A DNA stretch of 39,253 nucleotides from assembly GCA_019694145.1 (NCBI GenBank), contig JAIBCJ010000009.1:1-39253 (forward strand), given 5' to 3'. Positions 16,474 to 24,314 of this stretch are shown piece after piece (position 1 is the stretch's first letter; each line of letters opens with the position of its first letter). The position numbers were made by a program, and so were the translations under genes. The notes under the pieces are model-generated. The model saw only the letters and a list, made by a program, of their open reading frames with translations. It ran no database searches and was not told where the DNA came from. The DNA comes from Solirubrobacterales bacterium. Its GTDB lineage: Bacteria > Actinomycetota > Thermoleophilia > Solirubrobacterales > 70-9.

Positions 16474-17328
16474 TCAGCGCCAGGGGTCGCCGAGCCTGTG
16501 GCCCAGCCAGCCGTACTTCTCGCGGGTGAAGGTGGCGGCGAGGTGGCCCTGGTTGCGGTAGATCAGATTGTCGCCCTCGGTCGCCCGGCACCAGCCGCCC
16601 GGGCAGAGCATCGGCAGGGGATCGATGACCGGAACCTTCTTCACCCGGCGCGCCGCCTTGAAGTCATATGACCAGGCCCGCGGACGCGAAGCCCGGAAAC
16701 CACAATTCCCGGGGCTGTTGATGCGGAGGCAGGCGGTCACGCTGAACGGGGTGACCGCCTGGTCCTGCATCACGACCGTCTTCTTCGACCAGCGACGCAG
16801 GCGCCGCAGGGTGCGGATCATCCCGTCGACCAGGTACTGCTCGCTGGCCGCGCGGCTGAGATAGCCACCGCCGGTGAAAACCGAATACGCATCGCTGTTG
16901 GCGGCCGAGGCAACCAGCACGAGGCCGGGGCGCATCAACCGGATCCGCCGGAGTGAGTTCCTTCGCCAGGTGTCGCAGTAGTAGTCGATGTGGACCAGCG
17001 CCGCCGGGCAGCTGGCTCGGGTCAGGGCGATCACCTGCCACTGCTTCTTCCTGGCCAGCCGGATCAGCCCCGGGCCCCACTGCATGGCGTGGGAATCACC
17101 GAGCAGGACGACCTTCTTCTTCGAGTCGCGGTCCCCGAAGCGGCAGGGGCCGGACCGGACCCGGTTGTGACCCATCAGGCAGCCCTTGCGGTAGACCTCG
17201 CCCTTGTCAGCCCTGACCCGGTTGAGACCGGGGATGAAACGAGCGGTGGCCGGACCGGCCATGACGACGGTGGCCAGGCAGGCAATCGCGAGGAGCCCCG
17301 CGAGAAGTGACGACCCGCGATGCTTCAC
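16474..17328 (-). CDS. Secreted stand-alone SGNH-domain protein 2
   Basis: This is a 284-residue paralogue of the SGNH proteins at 12852 and 17336. The GTG at 17328 is chosen because GGAGGAG lies ten bases upstream and the protein then begins with a normal signal peptide (KHRGSSLLAGLLAIACLATVV). A longer open frame reaches back to 17370 into the preceding gene. VVLLGDSHAMQWGPGLI holds the Ser nucleophile, followed by TRASCPAALVHIDYYCDTW and LVLVASAANSDAY. The C-terminal dyad reads N-Q-G-H (Asn259, His262), so the catalytic Asp is replaced by Asn and no other D-x-x-H lies nearby. Eight cysteines are conserved. The gene starts 7 bases after the stop of SGNH-3 and is cotranscribed with it. Confidence 0.83.
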   Translation of the reverse strand: MKHRGSSLLAGLLAIACLATVVMAGPATARFIPGLNRVRADKGEVYRKGCLMGHNRVRSGPCRFGDRDSKKKVVLLGDSHAMQWGPGLIRLARKKQWQVIALTRASCPAALVHIDYYCDTWRRNSLRRIRLMRPGLVLVASAANSDAYSVFTGGGYLSRAASEQYLVDGMIRTLRRLRRWSKKTVVMQDQAVTPFSVTACLRINSPGNCGFRASRPRAWSYDFKAARRVKKVPVIDPLPMLCPGGWCRATEGDNLIYRNQGHLAATFTREKYGWLGHRLGDPWR

Positions 17329-17335
17329 TCGCGGG

Positions 17336-18283
17336 TCACTCCTCCCAGGGATTCTGGAGCCGCGAGTCAAGCCATGGCGCGAGAAGGCGTGAATAGGTCG
17401 CGGTGATGTGGAAGCGGTCGCGGAACTTCAGGTACCGGCCGTGGACGGGGTAGCAGCTGTAGCCGGGGCAGATCTTCGGCAGGGGGTCGATCACCTGGAC
17501 ACCGCCGACCTGTCTGGCCGCCTTGAGGTCATAGGCAAGCTCCGGCGGGCGATCCATCTCGAAGGTGCATTGGCCCGGGTCGTCCTGGTGCCCGGCGACG
17601 CATTCCGAAGGTAGGTAGTCCTTCGACATCGCCATGTCCTGCATCAGGGTCACCTCGGCGCCGCTCGCCTTGAGGTCCTCGAAGGTCCTGGCCATCCCGG
17701 CCTCGAGCGACGACCCGGCCGCCTCCCGGTCCAGTTTCGTGCCGTCGCTCACGACGGTCATGTTGGGGCCGGTGTTGCTGGCCACGATGACGAGTCCGGG
17801 CTTTTCCTCACTGATCCTCTTCAGCGAGTTTTCCCGCCAGCGGTCGCAGTTTTCGTCGACGCTGACCTGGGCTGCGGTGCAGTTCGCATGGAGCAGGGCG
17901 GTCAGGCGCCAGCCGCGCTGGCTGGCGATCCCGATCAGGGCCGGCGTCCACTGGAGCGCGTGCGAATCCCCGAAGACCACTACGTTCCGGGACGACTCGG
18001 TGTCGCCGTAGGCACACTCACCGGATTCGGGCTCATCGCCGTGAATCAGGCAGCCGTCGCCGAAGACCGGGCCCTTGTCCTGTTTGACCTCGCTGAAGGA
18101 AGGAACGAACCCGTCGGCGGATTCGTTTTCCTGGTTGTTCAGGGTCTGGCTGGTTGCGGCCTGGCTTGCGGCCGGTTCGGTTTTGTTGCTGGACCCGTCG
18201 CCGCCACAACCGGCGACCACCAGCGCCGCCACCGTTAGCGCCACCACTGCTCCCGGGATTCTTTTCATCCCTGCTGAAGACAT
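17336..18283 (-). CDS. SGNH-domain lipoprotein 3
   Basis: This 315-residue exported lipoprotein has lipobox LVVAGC (Cys26), a Ser/Thr/Asn/Gln-rich linker (27-58), then an SGNH domain. VVVFGDSHALQWTPALIG carries Ser107, and FRDRFHITATYSRLLAPWL carries the intact Asp289-x-x-His292 dyad. It is therefore the paralogue with the most complete active site. The ATG at 18283 follows AGGAGG by six bases; an ATG five codons later is less well placed. It heads a two-gene unit with SGNH-2. Anchoring to the membrane suggests work on nearby cell-envelope glycans, for example O-acetyl removal or transfer, though the substrate is unknown. Confidence 0.85.
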   Translation of the reverse strand: MSSAGMKRIPGAVVALTVAALVVAGCGGDGSSNKTEPAASQAATSQTLNNQENESADGFVPSFSEVKQDKGPVFGDGCLIHGDEPESGECAYGDTESSRNVVVFGDSHALQWTPALIGIASQRGWRLTALLHANCTAAQVSVDENCDRWRENSLKRISEEKPGLVIVASNTGPNMTVVSDGTKLDREAAGSSLEAGMARTFEDLKASGAEVTLMQDMAMSKDYLPSECVAGHQDDPGQCTFEMDRPPELAYDLKAARQVGGVQVIDPLPKICPGYSCYPVHGRYLKFRDRFHITATYSRLLAPWLDSRLQNPWEE

Positions 18284-18390
18284 CGCTTACCTCCTGTGCC
18301 GATTCTCCCCCTGCCTGCGGGGTCCGCGAGCCTACACCGCCTGACGGTTGCGGGCAAGTGTCGCCGGACCGGAACCGGTGGCCGGCCGGG

Positions 18391-19017
18391 TCAGCCGCCG
18401 ATGATCAGGCCGGCGCCGAGCCCGACCATGATGATGGCGATCAGGGCGTCGAGCACGCGCCAGGCACCCGGCCGGGCAAAGAGCGGTCCCAGCAGCCGGG
18501 CCCCGTAGCCGAGCAGGAAGAACCAGGTGAACGAGGCAGCCACCGCGCCGAGCGCCCACCACCAGCGATCGACGCCCTGCTGCTGGTTGGCAATCGAGCC
18601 GAGCAGCATCACGGTGTCGAGGTACACGTGCGGGTTCAGCCAGGTGAAGGCCAGGGTGGTCAGAACGATCGCCTTCATCGACGCGTCGGCCGGACTCTCG
18701 CCCGCGGTCATCGCCTGCGGGTTCAGCGCGCGCCGGGCGGCGATCACTCCGTAGGAGATCAGGAAGACCGCGCCGAGGATGCGGACCGCGTCGATCGCCG
18801 CGGGAGCCGCCTCGAGCACAGCTCCGATTCCGGCGACGCCGGCGGCGATCAGAACTGCGTCCGAGAAGGCGCAGATCAGGATCACTGTGACCAGGATGCG
18901 CCCGCGACCTTCCACCCCGAGCCTGAGCACGTAGGCGTTCTGGGCCCCGATCGCGACGATCAGGGTGAGGCTGGCGGCGAAGCCCAGCAACATCATCTGG
19001 AGGAGGGAGGCAGTCAT
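18391..19017 (-). CDS. lysE: LysE/ArgO-type basic amino acid exporter
   Basis: This 208-residue inner-membrane exporter of the LysE superfamily has about six hydrophobic segments. It starts MTASLLQMMLLGFAASLTLIV and contains the family block IVAIGAQNAYVLRLG (about 20-34), typical of LysE/ArgO exporters of lysine and arginine. ICAFSDAVLIAAGVAGIG and TLAFTWLNPHVYLDTVML follow. A TTG at 19056 extends the frame by 13 polar residues, but the ATG at 19017 starts the protein like its homologues. It is divergent from a LysG/ArgP-type regulator, the arrangement known in Corynebacterium, where intracellular lysine or arginine activates the exporter. Confidence 0.9.
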   Translation of the reverse strand: MTASLLQMMLLGFAASLTLIVAIGAQNAYVLRLGVEGRGRILVTVILICAFSDAVLIAAGVAGIGAVLEAAPAAIDAVRILGAVFLISYGVIAARRALNPQAMTAGESPADASMKAIVLTTLAFTWLNPHVYLDTVMLLGSIANQQQGVDRWWWALGAVAASFTWFFLLGYGARLLGPLFARPGAWRVLDALIAIIMVGLGAGLIIGG

Positions 19018-19089
19018 GCGGAGTCCGATTCTGGGGCCGTCCGCGTGTGAAGTCAAACTAAACTTTCTTATCTATCTTTAGCGCTGCTA
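19018..19089. promoter_or_regulatory. Divergent lysE/lysG control region
   Basis: The 72 bases between the two starts contain an AT-rich tract (AAACTAAACTTTCTTATCT, ending before 19080), conspicuous in this GC-rich window. LysG-type regulators bind such intergenic sites in Corynebacterium. TATCTT at 19073-19078 could be a -10 box for the regulator. No exact operator can be defined. Confidence 0.45.
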
Positions 19090-19989
19090 ATGACCGGCTT
19101 CCGCACCGAACATCTCGAAACCCTGGTTGCCCTGGTCGAGGAAGGGACCTTTGAGGCCGCGGCCCGGCGCCTCTCGGTCACCCCGTCGGCGATCTCGCAG
19201 CGGATCAAGGCGATGGAACGGTCAACCGGTCAGGTGCTGGTCCAGCGGAGCAATCCGGTCGAACCGACGACGGCCGGCGACATCGCCCTCCGCTACGGCC
19301 GCCAGATGCGACTGCTGGAAGACGAGGCCGCCCGCGCCCTGGCCCTGGAAGAAAGCGGGGGCGGCGCGGTGACGGTGCCGTTGGCGATCAACGCGGACAG
19401 CCTCGGGACCTGGTTCATGGAGGCCCTGGCGCGGGTCGACTCGCCGGGGGTGGTCTTCGAGGTCTTCCGCGAGGACCAGGAACACACGACCTCCCTGCTC
19501 AGGGCCGGCAAGGTGATGGCGGCCGTGACCTCGAATGCGGAAGCGGTCCAGGGCTGCCGCTCCGAGCTGCTCGGAACCATGACCTACCACCCGGTCTGTT
19601 CACCCGGCTTCCTCGAAGGGCAGCTTGGCGGCGAAGCGACGCCGGCCAACCTCGGCAAGGCCACGGTGGTCGACTTCGACCGCAAGGACCAGACCCAGAA
19701 CCGTTTCTTCCGGGAATTCACCGGCAAGCCGCTCCGGGCGCCGCGGCATTACATCCCGACCACCGCCGATTACGCCCGGGCGATCCTGCTCGGCCTGGGC
19801 TGGGGCCTTCTGCCGGACCGCCAGTGCCTGGAAGAGATCAAGCGGGGAGACCTGGTCGAGTTCGCCCCGGACCAGGCGATCGAGATGCCGCTCTACTGGC
19901 AACGCTGGACCCTGGAGTCGCCGCTCCTGGAGGTGCTCACCGAGGCGGTCAAAGGGGTCGCAGCAAGGGAGATGCACCCCCGGGACTAG
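19090..19989 (+). CDS. lysG: LysR-family regulator LysG/ArgP
   Basis: This 299-residue LysR-type activator has its winged helix-turn-helix at residues 5-60, with LVEEGTFEAAARRLSVTPSAISQRIKAME. The effector domain (about 90-295) begins LAINADSLGTWFMEAL and includes FFREFTGKPLRAPRHYIPT and LLGLGWGLLPDRQC, which match the ArgP/LysG/IciA subfamily. Divergence from a LysE exporter supports the call. The expected role is activation of exporter transcription when basic amino acids accumulate. Confidence 0.92.
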   Translation: MTGFRTEHLETLVALVEEGTFEAAARRLSVTPSAISQRIKAMERSTGQVLVQRSNPVEPTTAGDIALRYGRQMRLLEDEAARALALEESGGGAVTVPLAINADSLGTWFMEALARVDSPGVVFEVFREDQEHTTSLLRAGKVMAAVTSNAEAVQGCRSELLGTMTYHPVCSPGFLEGQLGGEATPANLGKATVVDFDRKDQTQNRFFREFTGKPLRAPRHYIPTTADYARAILLGLGWGLLPDRQCLEEIKRGDLVEFAPDQAIEMPLYWQRWTLESPLLEVLTEAVKGVAAREMHPRD

Positions 19990-19992
19990 AAA

Positions 19993-20015
19993 TTGACGCG
20001 CGTCAACTATAGGAT
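19993..20015 (+). promoter_or_regulatory. Palindromic operator and leaderless -10 box before the MBL hydrolase
   Basis: TTGACGCGCGTCAA (19993-20006) is a perfect 14-bp palindrome of the kind bound by TetR- or MarR-type repressors. Four bases on, TAGGAT (20010-20015) fits TANNNT and lies seven bases before the ATG at 20023. A protein on the palindrome would sit against the -10 box. No cognate regulator can be identified. Confidence 0.55.
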
Positions 20016-20022
20016 TCGGATC

Positions 20023-21051
20023 ATGGCCACCCTACGCTCCCGAATCGCCCTAGCCCTGATCAAGAAGCAGCTTCCGAAGATCGTCGCGGCCGACCCGGTC
20101 GCCGAACTCGGCGACGGACTCCACGTCGCGGTCGTCGGCTCGGGCTCTCCCTTGCCCGACGACAAGCGCGGCAATCCCTGCACCCTGGTCATCGCGGGTG
20201 AGAAGGTCTTTGTGGTCGACGCGGGCGAAGGGGCCTCGGAAACGATCAACCGGATGGGCATCGACCCGGGCCGGATCGAGGCCCTGCTGCTGACCCACTT
20301 CCACTCCGATCACATCGGCGGCATCCCCTCGGTCAATCTCCAGCGCTGGGTGGCCGACGGCACCGACACGCCGATGCCGGTCCTGGGACCGCCCGGGGCC
20401 GAAAGGGTCGTGAAGGGGTTCAACGACGCCTACCGGCTCGACCGCAGCTACCGAACCGCCCATCACGGCGAGGACTATGTTGACCCGGCGATCGGGCCGA
20501 TGGCGGTCGAGGAGTTCCCGGTCCCCGGCGAAGGGGAATCGATCGTGGTCCTCGAAGATGACGGGCTGGTCGTGTCCGCCTTCGAGGTGGACCATTCGCC
20601 GGTCGCGCCGGTGGTCGGTTTCCGCTTCGACTATCAGGGCCGGAGCGCCGTGATCAGTGCCGACACCGTCTATTCGGGGAACCTCGTCAAGGCCGCGAAG
20701 AACACGGACCTGCTGATCCACGATGCGCTTTCGATCGAACTTCTGATGATGGTCGCGGAGGCACAGACCGAAGCCGGCAATCCGGCCCGTGGCAAGATCC
20801 TCGCCGACGTGCACGACTACCACGCGACCGCCCCCCAGGCCGCCGATGCCGCCCGGCAGGCCGGCGCCAGGGCGCTTGCCCTCACCCACGTCGTGCCCCC
20901 GCTGCCCCTCAAGGGCCTCGAAGACATCTACCTGGCCGACGCCCCGGACCGGTTCGACGGACCCCTCTGGATCGCCGCCGACGGTGACCTCTACAGCCTC
21001 CCTGCCGCGGGGGGCCTGAAGCGCAGCAACCTGATCAGCCGCCGCCGATAG
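20023..21051 (+). CDS. MBL-fold (RNase Z-like) metallo-hydrolase
   Basis: This 342-residue protein of the metallo-beta-lactamase fold has the zinc motif LLTHFHSDHIGGIPS (about 95-109), preceded by VFVVDAGEGASE. Further ligands are likely in VSAFEVDHSPVAPVVGFRF (His), VISADTVYSGN (Asp) and LALTHVVPP (His). The layout resembles RNase Z/arylsulfatase-type MBL proteins rather than beta-lactamases. The ATG at 20023 is used because it follows a leaderless -10 box; the frame is open from a TTG at 19993, but that lies inside the palindrome. No export signal is evident: the N-terminus (RSRIALALIKKQ) is too weak. The substrate is unknown. Confidence 0.85.
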   Translation: MATLRSRIALALIKKQLPKIVAADPVAELGDGLHVAVVGSGSPLPDDKRGNPCTLVIAGEKVFVVDAGEGASETINRMGIDPGRIEALLLTHFHSDHIGGIPSVNLQRWVADGTDTPMPVLGPPGAERVVKGFNDAYRLDRSYRTAHHGEDYVDPAIGPMAVEEFPVPGEGESIVVLEDDGLVVSAFEVDHSPVAPVVGFRFDYQGRSAVISADTVYSGNLVKAAKNTDLLIHDALSIELLMMVAEAQTEAGNPARGKILADVHDYHATAPQAADAARQAGARALALTHVVPPLPLKGLEDIYLADAPDRFDGPLWIAADGDLYSLPAAGGLKRSNLISRRR

Positions 21052-21054
21052 GCT
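21049..21054 (+). promoter_or_regulatory. -10 box of a likely leaderless promoter
   Basis: TAGGCT overlaps the TAG stop of the MBL gene and lies six bases before the ATG at 21061. There is no ribosome site in the 9-base gap. The peptidase gene may be read from here or by readthrough. Confidence 0.4.
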
Positions 21055-21060
21055 GGCGGC

Positions 21061-22245
21061 ATGAAAACCCGGGGGTCGTCTCGCCTGATTCTGTTCGCTG
21101 CCGTTCTGCTCGGCCTGGTGGCCGCTGCCTCGCCGGCATCGGCGATCCGGCCGGATTCCCAGGCGTTCCTCTCCCCGGTTGATTTTCAGATCGTGAACCG
21201 GCCCACCCCGGTGCGCGGCGCCGATGACCGGCGGCACATGGTCTACGAGATCCAGGCCGTGAACCAGTCGGGTCTGGAAGTGGAGATCCGCAAGGTTGCT
21301 CCGCGGGCCCAGGGCAACCGGCTCGGCCTGCCGTTCACCGGCAGCCGCCTTGAGGAGCGAATGAGAATCAACTCCGGGGCCACCGGAACCACGCTCGGCC
21401 CGGGTGGCAGCGCGATGATCTTCATCGACGCTTCCTACAGCCTGGGGCGCAAACGGCCGAAGGCGATCAGCCACGCGATCAGCCTCGCCTGGGCCGACCC
21501 GGAAACCCCGTCCGAGCCGGTCGGACACACCTTCCTCGGGGTCTCGACCCGGGTGGCCCGGCAGAAGCCGGTCGTGCTTTCGGCTCCGCTGCGCGGTTCG
21601 AAATGGGTGGCGGTCAACGGCTGCTGCACCCTGAACGCCCACCGTGGCGCGACCCTGGCGATCGACGGCACGGTTCGGGTACCGGAACGCTTCGCGATCG
21701 ACTTCGTCCAGCTGAACGACCAGAACAGGCTCTACAGCGGGTTGAAGGTGGACCTGTTCAGTTACGGCTATTACCGCACCCCGGTCTATTCGGCCGCTCC
21801 CGGCCGGGTGGTCGGGGTACGGAGGAACCTGCCCGAACAGATTCCGGGTTCGCTGCCGGCCGGCGCGACAATCCAGATGGCGGGCGGGAACCATGTGGTG
21901 GTTGACATCGGTCACGGGAGGTACGCCTTCTATGCCCATCTCGCCACCAACAGCATCCGGGTCCGGCGCGGGCAGAAGGTCAAGGCCGGGCAGGTCATCG
22001 GGCTGCTCGGCAACACCGGCAACACCGACGGGCCCCACCTTCACTTCCACGTCATGAACTCGCCCTCCCCGCTCCAGTCGAGCGGCCTGCCGTTTGTCTT
22101 CCGGAATTTCCGCGGCCAGGGCGTGCTCGGGAACGTGGCCGGCATCCAGAATGGCGAAGTCGCGAGCATCAACCACAACCGCCTGCGCGGCGTCTACCGC
22201 CGGGTCCTGCCGATGGAAAATCAGGTCGTGAGGTTCGGGCGATAG
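21061..22245 (+). CDS. Secreted M23 (LytM-type) peptidase domain protein
   Basis: This 394-residue exported protein has a signal peptide (MKTRGSSRLILFAAVLLGL, cleavage near SPASA). An N-terminal beta-rich domain (about 30-170) is followed by an M23 domain (about 180-360). Probable zinc ligands are His in NAHRGATLAIDG, Asp in RFAIDFVQL, and the HxH of TDGPHLHFHVM (about 324-334). GRYAFYAHL, VRRGQKVKAGQVIGLLGNTGN and YRTPVYSAAPGRVV are standard lysostaphin-fold segments. Such proteins cut or bind peptidoglycan crosslinks in the cell wall. A membrane-protein frame follows closely downstream. Confidence 0.9.
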   Translation: MKTRGSSRLILFAAVLLGLVAAASPASAIRPDSQAFLSPVDFQIVNRPTPVRGADDRRHMVYEIQAVNQSGLEVEIRKVAPRAQGNRLGLPFTGSRLEERMRINSGATGTTLGPGGSAMIFIDASYSLGRKRPKAISHAISLAWADPETPSEPVGHTFLGVSTRVARQKPVVLSAPLRGSKWVAVNGCCTLNAHRGATLAIDGTVRVPERFAIDFVQLNDQNRLYSGLKVDLFSYGYYRTPVYSAAPGRVVGVRRNLPEQIPGSLPAGATIQMAGGNHVVVDIGHGRYAFYAHLATNSIRVRRGQKVKAGQVIGLLGNTGNTDGPHLHFHVMNSPSPLQSSGLPFVFRNFRGQGVLGNVAGIQNGEVASINHNRLRGVYRRVLPMENQVVRFGR

Positions 22246-22355
22246 CAGCGTCGGCCGGGAAGACCGGCGCGAGAAAGCCGGCCCGCAAGCCGGCGACCGG
22301 GAAACGGGGCAAGCCGGCGCCGTCCGACTCGCCGGCGATCCGGATCTGCCTCGCG

Positions 22356-22724
22356 GTGCTGGGGCTCTCGGCTCTTTCGATCGCCCTGCCCGCCTCGTTT
22401 GCCCCGGAGACCTTCTACACCGACTATCCGTTCTACACGGCGCTGGTCAAACTGCTGCCGCCCTACAACGAGCATCTGATCACCGATGTCGGTGGTCTCT
22501 ACCTGGGCTTCGGGGTGATGTTCATCTGGGCCACGATCAAACCTTCGCGCGAACTCGTCCTGCCGCTCTGCTGGGGCTGGATCGCCGCCCAGATCCTGCA
22601 CTTCGCCTTCCACGTCAGCCACCTGACCGGCTTCACCACCACCCAGGCAGTAAGCCAGCAAATCGGCCTCGCCCTCTACCTGCTCGTAGCGATCGTGCCC
22701 ATTGCCCTTTTGCGCAGGCAATAG
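22356..22724 (+). CDS. Small multi-pass membrane protein, N-terminus uncertain
   Basis: A 122-residue frame from a GTG, with about four hydrophobic segments (MLGLSALSIALPASF, TDVGGLYLGFGVMFIWATI, LVLPLCWGWIAAQILHFAF, IGLALYLLVAIVPIALL). No family is recognised with confidence. The same frame stays open upstream through a Lys/Ala/Pro/Gly-rich stretch (KTGARKPARKPATGKRGKPA) as far as the peptidase stop, without ATG, GTG or TTG. That stretch looks like a genuine basic tail. The real start may be a rare codon (ATA at 22242), or the gene may have lost its start. No ribosome site precedes the GTG. Confidence 0.6.
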   Translation: MLGLSALSIALPASFAPETFYTDYPFYTALVKLLPPYNEHLITDVGGLYLGFGVMFIWATIKPSRELVLPLCWGWIAAQILHFAFHVSHLTGFTTTQAVSQQIGLALYLLVAIVPIALLRRQ

Positions 22725-22768
22725 GGCAATCGGGACGATCTTCGGCTTGATGTAAGTCCGATTGCCCT
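22701..22768. repeat. Alternating ATTGCCCT/AGGGCAAT repeat cluster
   Basis: The octamer ATTGCCCT occurs at 22701, inverted at 22723 and again direct at 22761. The inverted and last copies extend to a perfect 11-bp inverted repeat (AGGGCAATCGG at 22723-22733 with CCGATTGCCCT at 22758-22768). The first and last copies share ATTGCCCTnnTGCGC. The two possible hairpins are mutually exclusive. It spans the stop codon of the membrane protein and may act as a terminator or an RNA switch. Confidence 0.5.
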
Positions 22769-22863
22769 GCTGCGCGAGCGGTAGCGCGAGCGTGTGGGGG
22801 ATCGAGATCGGAGTTGGGTGCGCTATTCGCGGATAACTTCAACCTTGTGAAACGGGAGAAGTG

Positions 22864-22908
22864 CGAGATTCACTTGGTCGGCGAATAACGCCGACGAAGT
22901 GCATCTCG
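22864..22908. terminator. Long stem-loop between convergent genes
   Basis: Two 20-base arms (22864-22883 and 22889-22908) are complementary at 18 of 20 positions around the loop AATAA. It begins 14 bases past the aldehyde dehydrogenase stop on the minus strand. There is no clean T tract; TTCTCCCGTTTC follows a few bases beyond on that strand. It is probably the end of the nine-gene operon and may also stop messages from the left. The gap 22725-22921 contains no gene. Confidence 0.6.
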
Positions 22909-22921
22909 ATGCATCCCCCGG

Positions 22922-24307
22922 TCAGGTTGCGGAGGGCAGGATCGTCGTGGTCGAGCTGGAGGTGAAGAACTCGCGGGCGGCGCGACCCTGTTCCCTCGGG
23001 CCGAAGGAGGACTGGCCCTCGCCTCCGAAGGGAGCGTAGAAATCAACCCCCGGGGTCGGCGCGTTGACCCGGCGGAGGCCGGTGGTCATCCGCCCGGCGA
23101 CCCGGCCAGCCCGGCCCAGATCCCGGCCGTGGACCGCGCCGACCAGCCCGAAGCGGGTGGCGTTGGCAGCTTCGACCGCCGCGTCCTCGTCGGCCACTTC
23201 GATCAGGGTGAGCAGCGGGCCGAAAGTTTCCTCCTGGTTGACCGTCGCCGCCGGGTCGTCCTGGCGAAGCAGGGCCGGCGAAACGAAATAGCCCTCGCCC
23301 TCCGGCGCCTCGGCGACGGCAAGCTCCGTGGCACCCGCCTCGAGCGCCGCCGAACGGGCAGCCTCGAACTCCTCGACCGCCGATTCGCTGATCAGGGGCC
23401 CAACCGTGACTCCGCTCTGTTCCGGGTCCCCGACCGAGAGCCCCCGGACCCTTTCGACCAGCTTTGCTTCCAGTTGCTCCCGGACCTGACTGACCACGAC
23501 CACGCGGCGGGTCGCGGTGCATTTCTGCCCGGCGAAACCCATCGCGCCGGAGATGATCGCGTCGGCTGCCGCGTCAAGGTCCGCGTCCTCGAGGACGATG
23601 GCCGCGTTCTGGCCACCCATCTCGGCCTGGGCGGGGGCCGCCCGGGAGGCCATCCGCTCGGCGACCGAGATCCCCACCCCGGTCGAGCCGGTGAAGGTGA
23701 CGGCGGCAATCCGTTCGTCATCGAGCACCTCGGAGGTCCGGGCCCCGCTCATCGGCAAGACCGACAGCACCCCTTCAGGCAGCGCCCCGGCCGCACATTC
23801 GGCTAGCAGCGCGGCGGTGGCGATCGCCGGTGAAGCCGGTTTGATCACGACCGCGTTTCCGTAGGCCAGGGCGGGAGCGGACTTCCACAGCGGGATCGCC
23901 AGGGGGAAGTTCCAGGGGCAGATCGCCAGCACCAGCCCGAGTGGATGGCGCTCGACCAGAACCCGGGCGCCCGGCACCGAGCCCGGGACCACCTCCCCGA
24001 CCGGATCGAGCGGAACCTGGGAATAGAAGCCGAGGATCGCGATCGCCCGGTCAACTTCGCCGGCCGCCTCGGCGACCGGTTTGCCGACTTCCCGCACCAT
24101 CAGGTCGATGAACTTCTGGCGCCGGACTTCGATCTCGTCGGCGAGGGTCGAAAGGGAACGCAGCCTGAGCATCGGGTCGGCCGCCCAGCCCGGCTGGGCC
24201 GCCACCCCGGCGGCGAGGACCGAATCGATTTCGGCCGCGGAAGCACCCTCGCAACCGGCAACCTGGTCGGAGGGATCAAAGGGATTGACGCTGCTGATCG
24301 CTGTCAC
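22922..24307 (-). CDS. Aldehyde dehydrogenase family protein
   Basis: This 461-residue NAD(P)-dependent enzyme oxidises an aldehyde or semialdehyde to the acid. ICPWNFPLAIPLWKSAPAL holds the oxyanion Asn, and VTFTGSTGVG binds the cofactor. Glu229 lies in AEMGGQNAAIV and the nucleophile Cys263 in GFAGQKCTATRR. The GQKCTATRR context is frequent in ketoglutarate-semialdehyde and related semialdehyde dehydrogenases. It is somewhat short for the family (about 480). It is the last gene of the minus-strand operon, 7 bases after the ABC ATPase. In context it probably oxidises an aldehyde made by the ThDP enzyme or after transamination. Confidence 0.92.
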   Translation of the reverse strand: MTAISSVNPFDPSDQVAGCEGASAAEIDSVLAAGVAAQPGWAADPMLRLRSLSTLADEIEVRRQKFIDLMVREVGKPVAEAAGEVDRAIAILGFYSQVPLDPVGEVVPGSVPGARVLVERHPLGLVLAICPWNFPLAIPLWKSAPALAYGNAVVIKPASPAIATAALLAECAAGALPEGVLSVLPMSGARTSEVLDDERIAAVTFTGSTGVGISVAERMASRAAPAQAEMGGQNAAIVLEDADLDAAADAIISGAMGFAGQKCTATRRVVVVSQVREQLEAKLVERVRGLSVGDPEQSGVTVGPLISESAVEEFEAARSAALEAGATELAVAEAPEGEGYFVSPALLRQDDPAATVNQEETFGPLLTLIEVADEDAAVEAANATRFGLVGAVHGRDLGRAGRVAGRMTTGLRRVNAPTPGVDFYAPFGGEGQSSFGPREQGRAAREFFTSSSTTTILPSAT

Positions 24308-24314
24308 GGCTTCC

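Noticed and set aside
18363-18386. GC-rich imperfect hairpin after lysE and before SGNH-3
   Set aside because: It has a very small loop, bulges and no T tract, so it is too weak to call a terminator.
19018-19056. TTG at 19056 as lysE start
   Set aside because: It adds 13 polar residues absent from the family and lies in the divergent promoter; TTGACT there may be a -35 element instead.
20050-22176. 708-codon open frame on the minus strand
   Set aside because: It lies antisense across the MBL hydrolase and the M23 peptidase genes, both with clear family motifs; its translation is low-complexity (Asp/Arg/Val/Gly-rich).
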